Below are positions 34,063 through 42,735 of a DNA stretch of 64,000 nt, piece after piece; position 1 is the stretch's first letter; each line of letters starts with the position of its first letter. The notes beneath the pieces were generated by a model. That model ran no database searches and was not told the DNA's origin. It saw nothing but the letters and a program-made list of their open reading frames with translations. A program made the translations under genes and the position numbers. Origin of the DNA: Pseudomonas prosekii (GTDB taxonomy: Bacteria > Pseudomonadota > Gammaproteobacteria > Pseudomonadales > Pseudomonadaceae). The stretch is taken from assembly GCF_900105155.1 (NCBI RefSeq), contig NZ_LT629762.1, forward strand, positions 1,426,001-1,490,000, read 5' to 3'.

Positions 34063-34407
34063 GTGGAACCGTACGAAATCGAAGACACCAGCGACTGGCT
34101 GGGCTCACCGACTGAGCTGGAAACCTGCCGCCAGTTCCTGCGCATGACCGAGAACGAAGTCCAGGAGCTGACCTTGCAACTGCGCAAAGCCCGGCAGGAC
34201 ATCTTCGGCTTGGTGCAGATGCACGCCGAGGTTTCAAAGGAGCGCGACGAGGCAATGAGAAATCTTCGCGAGCGCTCCGCTCAGTTGGCCGAGGTTCGCA
34301 AAGAGCTGTACGACTTGAAGATCTCGGCCAGCGGAAGTCAGCGCGAGGTTGAGCGACTGCGCGGGATATTGGACGGCCTCACCACGCGACCCAAGACAAT
34401 CATCTGA
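34063..34407 (+). CDS. SOS-regulated small coiled-coil protein of unknown function
   Basis: Not recognised. From the GTG at 34063 (after AAAAGG) it is 114 residues: an acidic N-terminus (EPYEIEDTSDWLG), then long heptad-rich charged helices (residues 25-100), and no membrane segment. The frame is open further left to 33904, but that part lies upstream of the LexA box and is low-quality coding. It is one of only two right-pointing genes in the prophage, at its left edge and convergent with the endolysin. A SOS-timed function at induction or a lysogeny-cargo role is possible. Confidence 0.65.
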   Translation: MEPYEIEDTSDWLGSPTELETCRQFLRMTENEVQELTLQLRKARQDIFGLVQMHAEVSKERDEAMRNLRERSAQLAEVRKELYDLKISASGSQREVERLRGILDGLTTRPKTII

Positions 34408-34425
34408 GCTCGCGCTGGATCGCGC

Positions 34426-34851
34426 TTACGGCACGTTCTTGAAGAAGACGTGCCCGCCGAGCTTCAATGTCTGCGTGGCCTTCGCCGCCCAGCCCGGCGC
34501 CTTCTTCATGGCGATCGCGTAATAATGCGTGGCGCCGCCGGTGGGATCCGGCACCTTGCCATCGATGACCTGGTCAGCGGCGATGCGCGCTTGAGCCAGC
34601 TCGCGGAACGGGATCGTCTTCGCGCCGGACAGGTAGGCGAAGTTCGGATCGTTCTTGTTCCAGCAGCTGAACTGCCACGGCTTCAGGCACACACCAGCGT
34701 AGCCCTCGCCCCACCATGACTTGGTCTTGCCGTCGAACACCCGGTTGCGGATCGTCCAGGCCACGGCTATCTGGCCGATGAAGTCTTCGCCGCGCGCCTC
34801 GCCCCACAGGGTGCGCGCGAGGATGTCTCGATCCTTTTCGGTGACGGTCAT
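34426..34851 (-). CDS. Phage endolysin, SleB-type cell-wall hydrolase
   Basis: Muramidase or lytic transglycosylase of the hydrolase_2/SleB family that degrades peptidoglycan at lysis. It is 141 residues filling one domain: RTLWGEARGE with the likely catalytic Glu18, AWTIRNRV, PWQFSCWN, and GATHYYA near the C-terminus. There is no signal peptide, so export would rely on the holin, whose gene is 24 kb away beside the spanins. It is the last gene of the late operon and is preceded by a terminator-RBS element. Confidence 0.85.
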   Translation of the reverse strand: MTVTEKDRDILARTLWGEARGEDFIGQIAVAWTIRNRVFDGKTKSWWGEGYAGVCLKPWQFSCWNKNDPNFAYLSGAKTIPFRELAQARIAADQVIDGKVPDPTGGATHYYAIAMKKAPGWAAKATQTLKLGGHVFFKNVP

Positions 34852-34865
34852 ACTTTTCTCCGGGC

Positions 34866-34890
34866 AAAAAAAATCCCGCTCGATGGCGGG
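34866..34890 (-). terminator. Intrinsic terminator before endolysin gene
   Basis: Minus strand: CCCGC, 6-nt loop, GCGGG, then a run of eight T's. It lies 23 nt before the endolysin ATG, with the ribosome site GGAG between. It is one of five similar elements in this prophage. Confidence 0.8.
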
Positions 34891-34912
34891 TGCTTTGGGG
34901 TGCTGTAACGCG

Positions 34913-35278
34913 TCACATCAGGTCGATGGAACGAGCCTCTGGCGCAGCAATGATTACGGGCACAATTGGCTCAACGGGCCACACGGGCGCGGCGTACCAG
35001 GTCGCCTGAGTTGTGACCTTGCCGAGCGCGAACTTGTAGGTCTTCCAGGCTTTGAGATTGATCAGTAGTGCGGCTTGCTCTGCCTCATCTTCCTCGGTCG
35101 CTTCGCCGATATCGATGCCAAAACCGATAGTGTCCACACGGTCCTGAATTCGCCCAATCTGAGTAACGGCACTGGCATTCCGGGCTGAAAGCTCTGTCTT
35201 CGCCGTGGCAAGTTGTTCAGCCTGGGCAGCAGCGTCCTTCATTGCTTTCGTAATCAGCTGGCTCCAGTCGATATTCAT
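34913..35278 (-). CDS. Tail-fibre assembly / tail chaperone-like protein
   Basis: It is 121 residues: an amphipathic helical N-terminus (residues 1-50, Ala/Gln-rich), an acidic middle (EEDEAEQAALLINLKAWKTYKF) and a proline-rich C-terminus ending PVWPVEPIVPVI. The AWKTYKFALGKV-type segment recalls small tail-fibre assembly proteins encoded directly after fibre genes in Pseudomonas phages. The start overlaps the previous gene's stop by ATGA. The assignment rests mostly on pattern and position. Confidence 0.55.
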   Translation of the reverse strand: MNIDWSQLITKAMKDAAAQAEQLATAKTELSARNASAVTQIGRIQDRVDTIGFGIDIGEATEEDEAEQAALLINLKAWKTYKFALGKVTTQATWYAAPVWPVEPIVPVIIAAPEARSIDLM

Positions 35279-35610
35279 ACGCCCTCCTTGCTTACGGTTT
35301 CTTCGACTTCTGGCGGTAGCGGTGCAGGGAAAATGACGATGCCGTCCGGCACGCTCAACAGCGGCTGTGGAAAAGCCTGCTCCGGGCTGAAGTTCGCCGG
35401 AAGAGGCAGGAACAATGTCAGTTCAAGTTCTCCGTCGCGTTTCTCGACCGGCCCGGCGAACCATATTGAGTCAATGGCGGCAGCCGGCAGCGTGTCGCCG
35501 TCAGCCATCGGTGAAAAATCGAAGGCCTCGCCATTGATTGTAAGTGTTTCGCCTGAGCGAACGACTTCAATTCCGAAATCCCGACTCTGCGGGGAAAGAT
35601 TAATGCGCAT
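35275..35610 (-). CDS. Fibre-associated small phage protein
   Basis: It is 111 residues from MRINLSPQSRD; the start overlaps the fibre gene's stop as TGATG. Predicted mainly beta, acidic, with a proline-rich tail. It is placed between the fibre and the assembly-like gene, a place often taken by fibre-tip or chaperone proteins. No firm family is recognised. Confidence 0.55.
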   Translation of the reverse strand: MRINLSPQSRDFGIEVVRSGETLTINGEAFDFSPMADGDTLPAAAIDSIWFAGPVEKRDGELELTLFLPLPANFSPEQAFPQPLLSVPDGIVIFPAPLPPEVEETVSKEGV

Positions 35611-36788
35611 CAGAACCACCTCCCAATTGCGACATACCGACAGTTAGCAACCGTCTGCGCCACCGAACCGTTTCTGAAAATTGCCGTGGCACTGTGCACG
35701 GCTTTGCTGTTCACCCGTGTGAAACCATACATGTCGTTGCTCGCGTTCGGCGAGCCATTGCACTCAAAGTAGTAATTCGTATTGATGAACAACGCGGGAA
35801 AGGTAGCAGGCGATGAAACCGTAGCGACTGAGCCAGCGGCCACGGCAAAGTCCGGCATTGGCCCTTGGCAGATCAGAGTGCCGTCGGCGAGCTTCGTGTA
35901 AGTTCCATTGGCGTTGGTGAGCGTTTCAATAATGGCACCAGTGGGAGTCCCACCCGACTGAGCAACCGTCCCCACAATTGCCGACGGCGTCAGTTTGGCA
36001 GCTGTACCGGTACTGTTTCCCGTCCCGCCCTGGGCAATGCTGAGCGCAGTGGTCAGTCCAGAGAGCGACGTGATGTTGCTGTTGGCCCCACCTTTTACCA
36101 AAGTCTCCCATGCACCCCATGTCCCCGCCACTTGCGTACGGTGGTACAGGTTGTTGGTGGTCAGGCCTTGAGCAAACTGAGAGGCATAGCCGGCGGCGGC
36201 ATGAGGGTCGTGCTCGATGCTGCAGGTGGACTCTGGCAGGTTGAGCCCGCCAGAGGCAAAGGTGTAGCGGCCCTGCACCGGCAAATTGTTCGCATCTACA
36301 GTGTTGCCTTGTTGCAAGCCACCATTGCCCATCCGACCGAAAGCGCCCACGACCAACAAGCTGTTGAGAGTCTTATCCGAGAAGCCGGTTTGACGCACCA
36401 GGTTCAGGGCGCTTTGCGCATCCGCCTGGGTGTTACCGCCGGTGCCGCCGTAGATAATGGGCAGCACTTCGAAATTTGCTGTCGATCCGAGCGCGGCCAG
36501 CTTCGCGCCGTATGTATTAACGAGCGAACGCAAGGCGTCGGCAGAATCTTTGACGTAGCCCTGCATGGGCGCCAGGGCGTACCCGGCTCCAGCGCCGGTT
36601 GACGACAGATAGGCGGGAGAAATCGATAGGGCGGTATCGCTGGCGATGTTGACTACTTCGTACCAGCGGCCATCAGGCCCGCGAAAGGCATCGCCCACGC
36701 GGCCATTGGCGATAAACGCGGTGCCCGATCCAATAACCGTTGTTGAATTTAGGGTGACAGCGACCGTCCCCGTTTTGTACCAAGGCAT
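35610..36788 (-). CDS. Tail fibre protein
   Basis: It is 392 residues. The N-terminal ~100 residues (MPWYKTGTVAVTLNSTTVIGSG, then FRGPDGRWYEV) have the form of the virion-attachment domain of Pseudomonas tail fibres. The middle has repeated GGTGGNTQADAQSALNL / AQGGTGNSTG motifs of beta-helical fibre shafts. The C-terminal ~90 residues are probably the receptor-binding tip. It follows J and two small genes, so it is a host-range determinant. Confidence 0.75.
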   Translation of the reverse strand: MPWYKTGTVAVTLNSTTVIGSGTAFIANGRVGDAFRGPDGRWYEVVNIASDTALSISPAYLSSTGAGAGYALAPMQGYVKDSADALRSLVNTYGAKLAALGSTANFEVLPIIYGGTGGNTQADAQSALNLVRQTGFSDKTLNSLLVVGAFGRMGNGGLQQGNTVDANNLPVQGRYTFASGGLNLPESTCSIEHDPHAAAGYASQFAQGLTTNNLYHRTQVAGTWGAWETLVKGGANSNITSLSGLTTALSIAQGGTGNSTGTAAKLTPSAIVGTVAQSGGTPTGAIIETLTNANGTYTKLADGTLICQGPMPDFAVAAGSVATVSSPATFPALFINTNYYFECNGSPNASNDMYGFTRVNSKAVHSATAIFRNGSVAQTVANCRYVAIGRWF

Positions 36789-36810
36789 GGCGACTTCCTA
36801 TTTAGATAAG

Positions 36811-37488
36811 TTATACGGCGAGTTTTGCGAACACAGCCGGCATGAAGAAGGCAAACGGATTAGAGAATCCGTCAGTCACCGCATATAGGGTGCCCGTGCT
36901 GAAGCTCCAGAGCGTTTTGACAAGGCGACCACCTGCTGAACCGGTCAGCATATTCATGCCAAACGTATTAATGAGCAGATACTCATTCTCCGGAAAGTTA
37001 AACGGTACAGTGTAGAAACTTCGCGTACTGGATGTTGCTGTGGTTTCAGATCTGACGTAAGTCCAGTTTTGAAAAGACCTTGTGAACAGCGCAGTCGGAG
37101 TTCCAGAGTCAAACAGCAACTTTGACGCCCCATCCCATAATCGCATCCCGTAGCTCGCCACCGGCTGCGCGCCGAACGTCGCAGCAAAGTACCGCCCATT
37201 CGGTTGGTTGGTGTTCACGTCGTAGGCACGCACATAAAACCCTGTCCAATTGCCGGCAGATCCAAGCACCCGCATTGCAGTTAATCCGGCGATGCCCCCG
37301 GTGTCAGGTCGGCAGAAAACCAATGGTGGCTCTTGGCTCGTTATGACGCGCGGAAAGGATGTTGTCGAACCAAGGCCGCTCTCCTGCGTAGGTGCGTAAC
37401 GTCCGTTGCAAATAACGTTGAGTCGCGCGTATTCGGAGTCGATGACAACCTGATTGCTGTTATTGATGAATGAAAGTCCGTATCCCAT
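36811..37488 (-). CDS. Phage tail-tip protein of unknown function
   Basis: It is 225 residues, beginning MGYGLSFINNSNQVVIDSEY. Mostly beta, rich in aromatic and Ser/Thr residues, with a hydrophobic glycine stretch near 185-195. It is coupled to the upstream gene by TGATG. Similar small proteins follow J in many Pseudomonas siphophages; a function has not been assigned that I know of. Probably a virion surface or fibre component. Confidence 0.6.
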   Translation of the reverse strand: MGYGLSFINNSNQVVIDSEYARLNVICNGRYAPTQESGLGSTTSFPRVITSQEPPLVFCRPDTGGIAGLTAMRVLGSAGNWTGFYVRAYDVNTNQPNGRYFAATFGAQPVASYGMRLWDGASKLLFDSGTPTALFTRSFQNWTYVRSETTATSSTRSFYTVPFNFPENEYLLINTFGMNMLTGSAGGRLVKTLWSFSTGTLYAVTDGFSNPFAFFMPAVFAKLAV

Positions 37489-37811
37489 CAGGCAAACCTT
37501 ATGACCATCAACCGCATGGTTCCGCTTGTTGAAAGACTGGCCGCGAAAGTTCGCGTGTGGTTGTACACGCGCGCGCCCCCCGACAGCATTTCTGTTTCGA
37601 ACTGACGAGCGCTGTTCTCATCGTATGGCCCATTGGGAATTACAATAGCAACCGAGTTGGATGCATCACTTCCAGGCGCTGCAAAATCCTGACTCGTTTT
37701 GGTGTTGTTTGCGAAGGTGACAAGTGTTGAAAGGACGATGCGCATCGTGAATGAATTTTCGTCGACCTGGAGCGCGCCATCGGCGCCCCAGATCCGCATT
37801 CCATGAGCCAT
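37488..37811 (-). CDS. Small phage tail-tip protein of unknown function
   Basis: It is 107 residues, opening MAHGMRIWGADGALQVDENS. Beta-rich with no membrane segment. It starts 3 nt after the J stop and overlaps the next gene by one base, so all three are co-translated. The opening resembles that of the next gene (both place a short loop before xVDExS/VIDSEY), which suggests a related pair, but I cannot assign a family. Confidence 0.6.
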   Translation of the reverse strand: MAHGMRIWGADGALQVDENSFTMRIVLSTLVTFANNTKTSQDFAAPGSDASNSVAIVIPNGPYDENSARQFETEMLSGGARVYNHTRTFAASLSTSGTMRLMVIRFA

Positions 37812-37814
37812 GGT

Positions 37815-40800
37815 TTACCCCAAGTAGCCGAGACGGACACGCAGCACGTTGTTCGCGTCATAGACGGAGACGTTCAGCGAGTTGATGACCAGGCGGCCCT
37901 GTCCGGGCACAACACCGTTGATTTCCAGCGTGCCATCCTTGTTCAGGATCCAACCCTGCTGGCCGGCGATGTAGTTTGTAGAGCTGATGTAGCTGCCGAT
38001 CTTGGCATTGGTGATCGTGCCGTCTTCAATGAAGGACGATCGCATAAATGTCTGCCCACCAGTTATCGCGAAGAACGCCTCCGGATTCTGAGTACTGGTG
38101 TTCATCACTGCGAAGGTATCGGCCCGTACAACAAAGCTCGATGTCGTGCCTGAGGCGCCGCCTTCTAAGCCCAAGCCGAACCCCGCGGCGTACGGTTGAC
38201 CGTTTGCCGTGAGCTCCATTTTCACTGACCAAATGGCAGACAGCTTTCCGTTAGTTGTAGCAAGAGCGCTGCTTGTCTCCTGAACGGCAGCGCTTGCCCC
38301 GTCGGCTTTGGCTTGCGCAGTATCAACCCTTGTGGCAAGCGATCCCACTGCATCAGATCGGGCTGTGGACTCCGCCTGGATAGCCGCCTGGTTGTTTCCC
38401 ACCGACGCTTTTAGAGTCTCGACCTGCTGAGCCATGGCGACCTGATTGGTCACCATCGTCGTTTCAACAATGCTGATCTTCGATTCGCTCGTGCCTACAC
38501 GCGAATCTAGAAGCGTGGTGCGCTGCGTTTGGGCGAAGTCCTGCTCAGTACGCACGCGGACTTCTTGCGCATAGCTAGCGGTGGCCTGCCAGCCGTTCAG
38601 TGCATCCAGTAAATCACCGCTCCCATCATCGTTACGCAAAGACGCCTGCACCGCCTGGAGCTGGCTTGCAGTGGCAGTTGTCTTGCCGTCGACCGTTGAG
38701 ATGTCGGTCGTGTTCTTGGTCACCTGTGCCGCGATACCGTTCGCAGTGCGTATTGATTGACCGCTGTTAACCCAGTAAGTCGGATTTGGCGGGGCGTTCG
38801 ATCCATCAGCGGCGGCCGGGACATTAACGATAGCGGTCCAAAGGTTGTCACCAACCCGAACGGTGTTGTCTCGCACGTAGGCATCAGTCGGCACATAAAC
38901 GAGAGCATCCACCAGGTCGCCGATCTCATCTTGCAGTTCTTGCAAGCGCTCATTGACCGAGCCGGGCCCGCTTCCATCAATCAGGTCGATTCGGTCCAGA
39001 AGATGCTGGCCTAGCTCCGACTCTGAAATCTGTCCGGCAATCATTTCGAGAATGTCAGCCGCGTCCGAGCTGGACTGACCCATGACGCCCAGACCTGCCG
39101 GGTACCACGGACCGATGTTGCCGATCCGATCCACCAGTCGCGCCCAGAAGAAGAACGTCACGCCAGCGGCCAACCCCTGCAAGGTGTAGTCCTTTTGTGG
39201 GTAAGCCAGATCAGAAAGCTTTGTTGCTTGCTCAAGGCTGGTCGTCGGGCTGTACCAGATCTCGGTGCGCTGCGTATCCTCGGCGCCGGCGGGGAAACCC
39301 CACTTCAAGCCAATGCCGAACAACAGTGTTGATGCTGTGAGGAACGAGACCGCTGGCGGCGCGCCCGTTTTGCCGAGCAAATCAGTCAGGACCGAATTGG
39401 TCGGAATGGATGCAACATTCAGTGCGCTGATGGCTCGCACTCGCGCCAGGTACTGACCGGAGTAAATCCCGCGTACCTCAGCCATCAATTCCCCGGTTCG
39501 CGGCACCTTGGTCCACTCACGGGCGCCCCAACGCCATTCGACGTCGTAACCTACTGCGCCGGGCGCCGCATCCCAGGCGATCGTCATGCTGGTGACTGCA
39601 ATGCCTTGCTCGACGACCACGTGCTGGCTGAGCAGAACTCGGGCCGGCGCTGCCTGGGTGCCGATCGGGATGCCCGTAATCGGGCGGACATCCACCACGG
39701 CGCCGAAATCGATCGCATTGAACTTGCTCGGCTCGTGCTGAATCATCTCGAACTGGTATTGGTGCCACTCTGGGCGCGTTACGTTGCGAACGTAGAACTG
39801 CATCAACTTCAGGTCGTCGTAGTCCAGCGCCCAGCCGCATTCGGCCTCGGGCACTTCGCTGTAATCGGCCATGACCGTCAGCGCTCGCCCCGCCGCCGAC
39901 TTCACCACGCGCGCCTCTGATTTACCGCTGGGCAAGTTGACGAAGAGTCGAGCGCCCGCCGGAACAACGGTGTCGCGGTCCAGCGTAATAACTCGACCGG
40001 CCACCGCAGAAATGCGCCCGCCGTTGGCACGCACGGCCAGCGCCGGATCGGCGATCGCAATCACTTGCCCTGGCTTGGGAATTTGCCCATCCAGCCCCAC
40101 GCGCATGACTGCGCCGCGAGTCTGCAACTGCTCCGTCATAAGAGCCCACTGGCCGGCGCGCTGGGCTTGACCTAGTGATGTACAGCCGAAGGCATCAACG
40201 GCGAGCTCGCGCACCATGCCCAGTTCTGCCATTGCGTCCTCATCGAACACGGGCTCCTTGTCGGTTTCAAACCCCTGATCTGGGTTGTCCCAGGCCACCA
40301 TGGCCAAGGTGTGGCGGTCCCGCGCTCGGGTGCCCTCATATTTTATTTCGCCGTTGTTGAGAATCTGCGACGGGCTGTAGGTGTAGACCGGGTCGCCGGG
40401 CATGTCGGCATTGACGACGATCTGGCTGCCGTCCCAGTAGGCCATTCCGTGGAAGTTTGTCGCGAGGTCCTGCAGAACAGCGTAGGCATCTGCCTGCTTC
40501 TGGAAATAGATGCTGCAGGTGAAGCGTGGATGCTGGCCGCCCTTACCGTCGGGCACCATCTGGTCGCAATACTGACCAATCCGATACAGCGACCACCGAT
40601 CAACCATGGTCGCGTCGATACGCTCCCCGAGGCCGTAATACGGATGCAGCACCAGGTCGTAAAAGATCCAGGCAGGGTTGTTCGTGTAAGCCTCTTGAAA
40701 ACTGCCGTCCCAGATGCCGTTACTTGTGCCGGTGCCGCTGGTGCGGTAGGTCCTGGTCGCCGCGTCATAGTTGGCCGGCACGCGAATAATGCGCCCGCGC

Positions 40801-41579
40801 ATCAGTGCCGCGACTTTGGCGATATCGCCGCCGAATTGCTGAGCGTCATACTCAAGGCAGCCGACCGCCGTGAGCGGATATTCCTGATCGCTGTCGACCA
40901 CTTCGGCGATGGCCTCGATCAGCATTCCATCTTCTACGACAGAGCTGTTCGCCTCTGGCGTGAGGCGGCGCAAGCGGATTGTCCAGCGGCTGCCGGCGGG
41001 TAACTCAAGCCGATGTGAGCGCTCGTATTTCGTGATGTTTTTCCGATCAACGAAAGAGTTCAGGACCGGCAAATACGGGCCGCTGTCGGTCGAAATCTCT
41101 ACCGAATATTCGATCCTGACGCCGTTGATGTTGCCCTTCGCATCCTGACTTTGCAGCCGAGGCCACGCCAGCCGAATGCGGACAGCATCGATCAAAGAGT
41201 TGTTGATCGTGTGCAACCAGGGTGTGGTGCTGAGCAACTCCTGGTTGACGGAGATTTCGTTGCTCGCTTCCGTTATGCCTTCGAGGCGAGTCTGGTTCAG
41301 CTCGCCGGAACGGAACTGCCATTTCACGCCAGGGAAGTTGAGCGTTCCGTCCTCAGCCTGTACCGGCGTACCGTCGAGCTTGATGGAACGAAGACCATTC
41401 ACTGGGCCAACAATCGGCCCCCAGCTCCAGAGGTACACAATCCGCGCGGTGGCAATAGAAGGCACGCCGTTCGAGGCGATACTCGGCTGCTTTTGCTTTG
41501 CTTCGCCACCCTTGCTGCCTGCAATGGATCGGCGCTTTCTAGGCTGGGTCCGAGGCGCCTTTTTTTCTGCTGCGCTCAT
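37815..41579 (-). CDS. Central tail tip protein J (host-specificity protein)
   Basis: Lambda gpJ-type protein forming the tail tip. It is 1254 residues from MSAAEKKAPRTQPRKR; the frame extends to 41654 but the extra part lies in a terminator. The N-terminal J domain has ATARIVYLWSWGPIVGPVNG, a central ASxxFGG-type region (QAYAVLQDLATNFHGMAYW) follows, then fibronectin III-like segments (residues ~690-880), a coiled-coil section with SxxxSxVxTxQ repeats, and a C-terminal beta domain. Confidence 0.88.
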   Translation of the reverse strand: MSAAEKKAPRTQPRKRRSIAGSKGGEAKQKQPSIASNGVPSIATARIVYLWSWGPIVGPVNGLRSIKLDGTPVQAEDGTLNFPGVKWQFRSGELNQTRLEGITEASNEISVNQELLSTTPWLHTINNSLIDAVRIRLAWPRLQSQDAKGNINGVRIEYSVEISTDSGPYLPVLNSFVDRKNITKYERSHRLELPAGSRWTIRLRRLTPEANSSVVEDGMLIEAIAEVVDSDQEYPLTAVGCLEYDAQQFGGDIAKVAALMRGRIIRVPANYDAATRTYRTSGTGTSNGIWDGSFQEAYTNNPAWIFYDLVLHPYYGLGERIDATMVDRWSLYRIGQYCDQMVPDGKGGQHPRFTCSIYFQKQADAYAVLQDLATNFHGMAYWDGSQIVVNADMPGDPVYTYSPSQILNNGEIKYEGTRARDRHTLAMVAWDNPDQGFETDKEPVFDEDAMAELGMVRELAVDAFGCTSLGQAQRAGQWALMTEQLQTRGAVMRVGLDGQIPKPGQVIAIADPALAVRANGGRISAVAGRVITLDRDTVVPAGARLFVNLPSGKSEARVVKSAAGRALTVMADYSEVPEAECGWALDYDDLKLMQFYVRNVTRPEWHQYQFEMIQHEPSKFNAIDFGAVVDVRPITGIPIGTQAAPARVLLSQHVVVEQGIAVTSMTIAWDAAPGAVGYDVEWRWGAREWTKVPRTGELMAEVRGIYSGQYLARVRAISALNVASIPTNSVLTDLLGKTGAPPAVSFLTASTLLFGIGLKWGFPAGAEDTQRTEIWYSPTTSLEQATKLSDLAYPQKDYTLQGLAAGVTFFFWARLVDRIGNIGPWYPAGLGVMGQSSSDAADILEMIAGQISESELGQHLLDRIDLIDGSGPGSVNERLQELQDEIGDLVDALVYVPTDAYVRDNTVRVGDNLWTAIVNVPAAADGSNAPPNPTYWVNSGQSIRTANGIAAQVTKNTTDISTVDGKTTATASQLQAVQASLRNDDGSGDLLDALNGWQATASYAQEVRVRTEQDFAQTQRTTLLDSRVGTSESKISIVETTMVTNQVAMAQQVETLKASVGNNQAAIQAESTARSDAVGSLATRVDTAQAKADGASAAVQETSSALATTNGKLSAIWSVKMELTANGQPYAAGFGLGLEGGASGTTSSFVVRADTFAVMNTSTQNPEAFFAITGGQTFMRSSFIEDGTITNAKIGSYISSTNYIAGQQGWILNKDGTLEINGVVPGQGRLVINSLNVSVYDANNVLRVRLGYLG

Positions 41580-41595
41580 GCGCCCTCCAGAATGC

Positions 41596-41616
41596 AAAAA
41601 CCCGCCGCAGCGGGTT
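41596..41616 (-). terminator. Intrinsic terminator before gene J
   Basis: Minus strand AACCCGC, 4-nt loop, GCGGGTT, TTTTT. It lies 20 nt before the J ATG with GGAGGG in between; the second of the five terminator-RBS elements. Confidence 0.75.
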
Positions 41617-41658
41617 GAGTGAAAAATCAATGTAAATGGGAAGATCCATTGCATGGCT

Positions 41659-41686
41659 TTGCTGTGCTGGGTCGATCTGCTATAAA
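41659..41686 (+). promoter_or_regulatory. Sigma-70-like promoter of the I/J moron
   Basis: TTGCTG (41659-41664), 16-nt spacer, TATAAA (41681-41686), then AAAGGAG and ATG at 41713. It points right, against the late operon, so the gene could be expressed in the lysogen. Confidence 0.6.
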
Positions 41687-41712
41687 TTCAGCCCGAAGAA
41701 AAGGAGTTCGTC

Positions 41713-42129
41713 ATGAGTGTTTTTTCTGTAGCCCCGATAGATACTGCATCTGGTAAGCCACAAAAAGATGCGCCAAATCAAATTTGGTATGTATTAGAGG
41801 GCGACTATGTTCACTTTAAATGCACTGACCCAATACAAGCTTTAGCCATCCTTGCCTACATAAAGAAAACAACAATCCCAGCTTACCGAAGGTGCACAGA
41901 GCTTGCTCATGCATTTTATGAAAAAGGAGATGTAAGCGCAGACGCTACATCCCTCTTTGCAAAAAACGCACTTACCAAATTAGAGTGGACTGTTTCAAAA
42001 ATTCGACAAACGAAACTACCAGACTATGTTCGGTCACCGACCAAAAAACCTAGCGAGAAGAACAACATAGTAGACTTGCAAAACCACAATGAATCCGTGT
42101 CAAACGGTCATAAAAAAAACGATATCTAA
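41713..42129 (+). CDS. Moron-like prophage gene between I and J, unknown function
   Basis: It is 138 residues: MSVFSVAPIDTASGKPQKD, a compact central part with QIWYVLEGDYVHFKCTDPIQAL, helices to about residue 100, then a Lys/Asn-rich tail. No known family is recognised. It is clearly more A+T-rich than the flanking tail genes, sits on the opposite strand, has its own promoter, and interrupts the otherwise canonical K-I-J order. These are the marks of a moron expressed during lysogeny. A role in superinfection exclusion or host change is only a guess. Confidence 0.75.
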   Translation: MSVFSVAPIDTASGKPQKDAPNQIWYVLEGDYVHFKCTDPIQALAILAYIKKTTIPAYRRCTELAHAFYEKGDVSADATSLFAKNALTKLEWTVSKIRQTKLPDYVRSPTKKPSEKNNIVDLQNHNESVSNGHKKNDI

Positions 42130-42150
42130 CCGTGAATGCGTCCACGCCCA

Positions 42151-42735
42151 TTAAATGTTGTCCTGGGTGTAGATCCCTCCAGACTCCACCGCCCCGCCGA
42201 TCTCCCGCTCGCCGTAAAGCAGCGGGTAGGGGTTGCCCTGGGCGATGGTCGTGACCGCGCCGCCGAAGCCGTAGCTGGGGTTGTTGCCGTCTTCATTCTT
42301 GTCGTTGGTGTTCGCTTTCGTGGTCGGCGACAGCATCTGCACCACACCACCCAAGCCGACAGCCACGCCGCCGGCGAGCAGTGCAACGCCGAGACCTGTT
42401 GTCGAACCACCACTAAACATCCCCGCCACGATCAGAGCCACGCCGAGCAAGGTCTGGAACATGCCCGCCTGCTTGCTTCCCTGAATGATCGGCATGATCC
42501 GGATAGCGCCAGCGCTGGAGTCCTTCAGATCGAGCTCGGCCTCCGCGATATTTCGGTCATCGACGAACACGGCAAAGACCAGACCGCGCTCGTCAGCCTG
42601 GCGCAGGAACTGCTCGAAGCCCGGCTTCATGTTGCAGAGCGCGCTCATCGCATCGCGCACACCTTGAACGTCGAGCTCGTACTGCCGGCCGAACCGTTTA
42701 CCCAGAACACCGCCGAGTTTGATGGTGCGCTTCAT
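42151..42735 (-). CDS. Tail assembly protein I
   Basis: Lambda gpI-type assembly factor acting at tail-tip initiation. It is 194 residues with an N-terminal ubiquitin-like fold (TIKLGGVLGKRFGRQYELDV), a hydrophobic glycine-rich stretch (residues ~95-133) and the C-terminal YGFGGA..PLLYGEREIGG motif. The ATG overlaps the K stop by ATGA. Confidence 0.85.
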   Translation of the reverse strand: MKRTIKLGGVLGKRFGRQYELDVQGVRDAMSALCNMKPGFEQFLRQADERGLVFAVFVDDRNIAEAELDLKDSSAGAIRIMPIIQGSKQAGMFQTLLGVALIVAGMFSGGSTTGLGVALLAGGVAVGLGGVVQMLSPTTKANTNDKNEDGNNPSYGFGGAVTTIAQGNPYPLLYGEREIGGAVESGGIYTQDNI

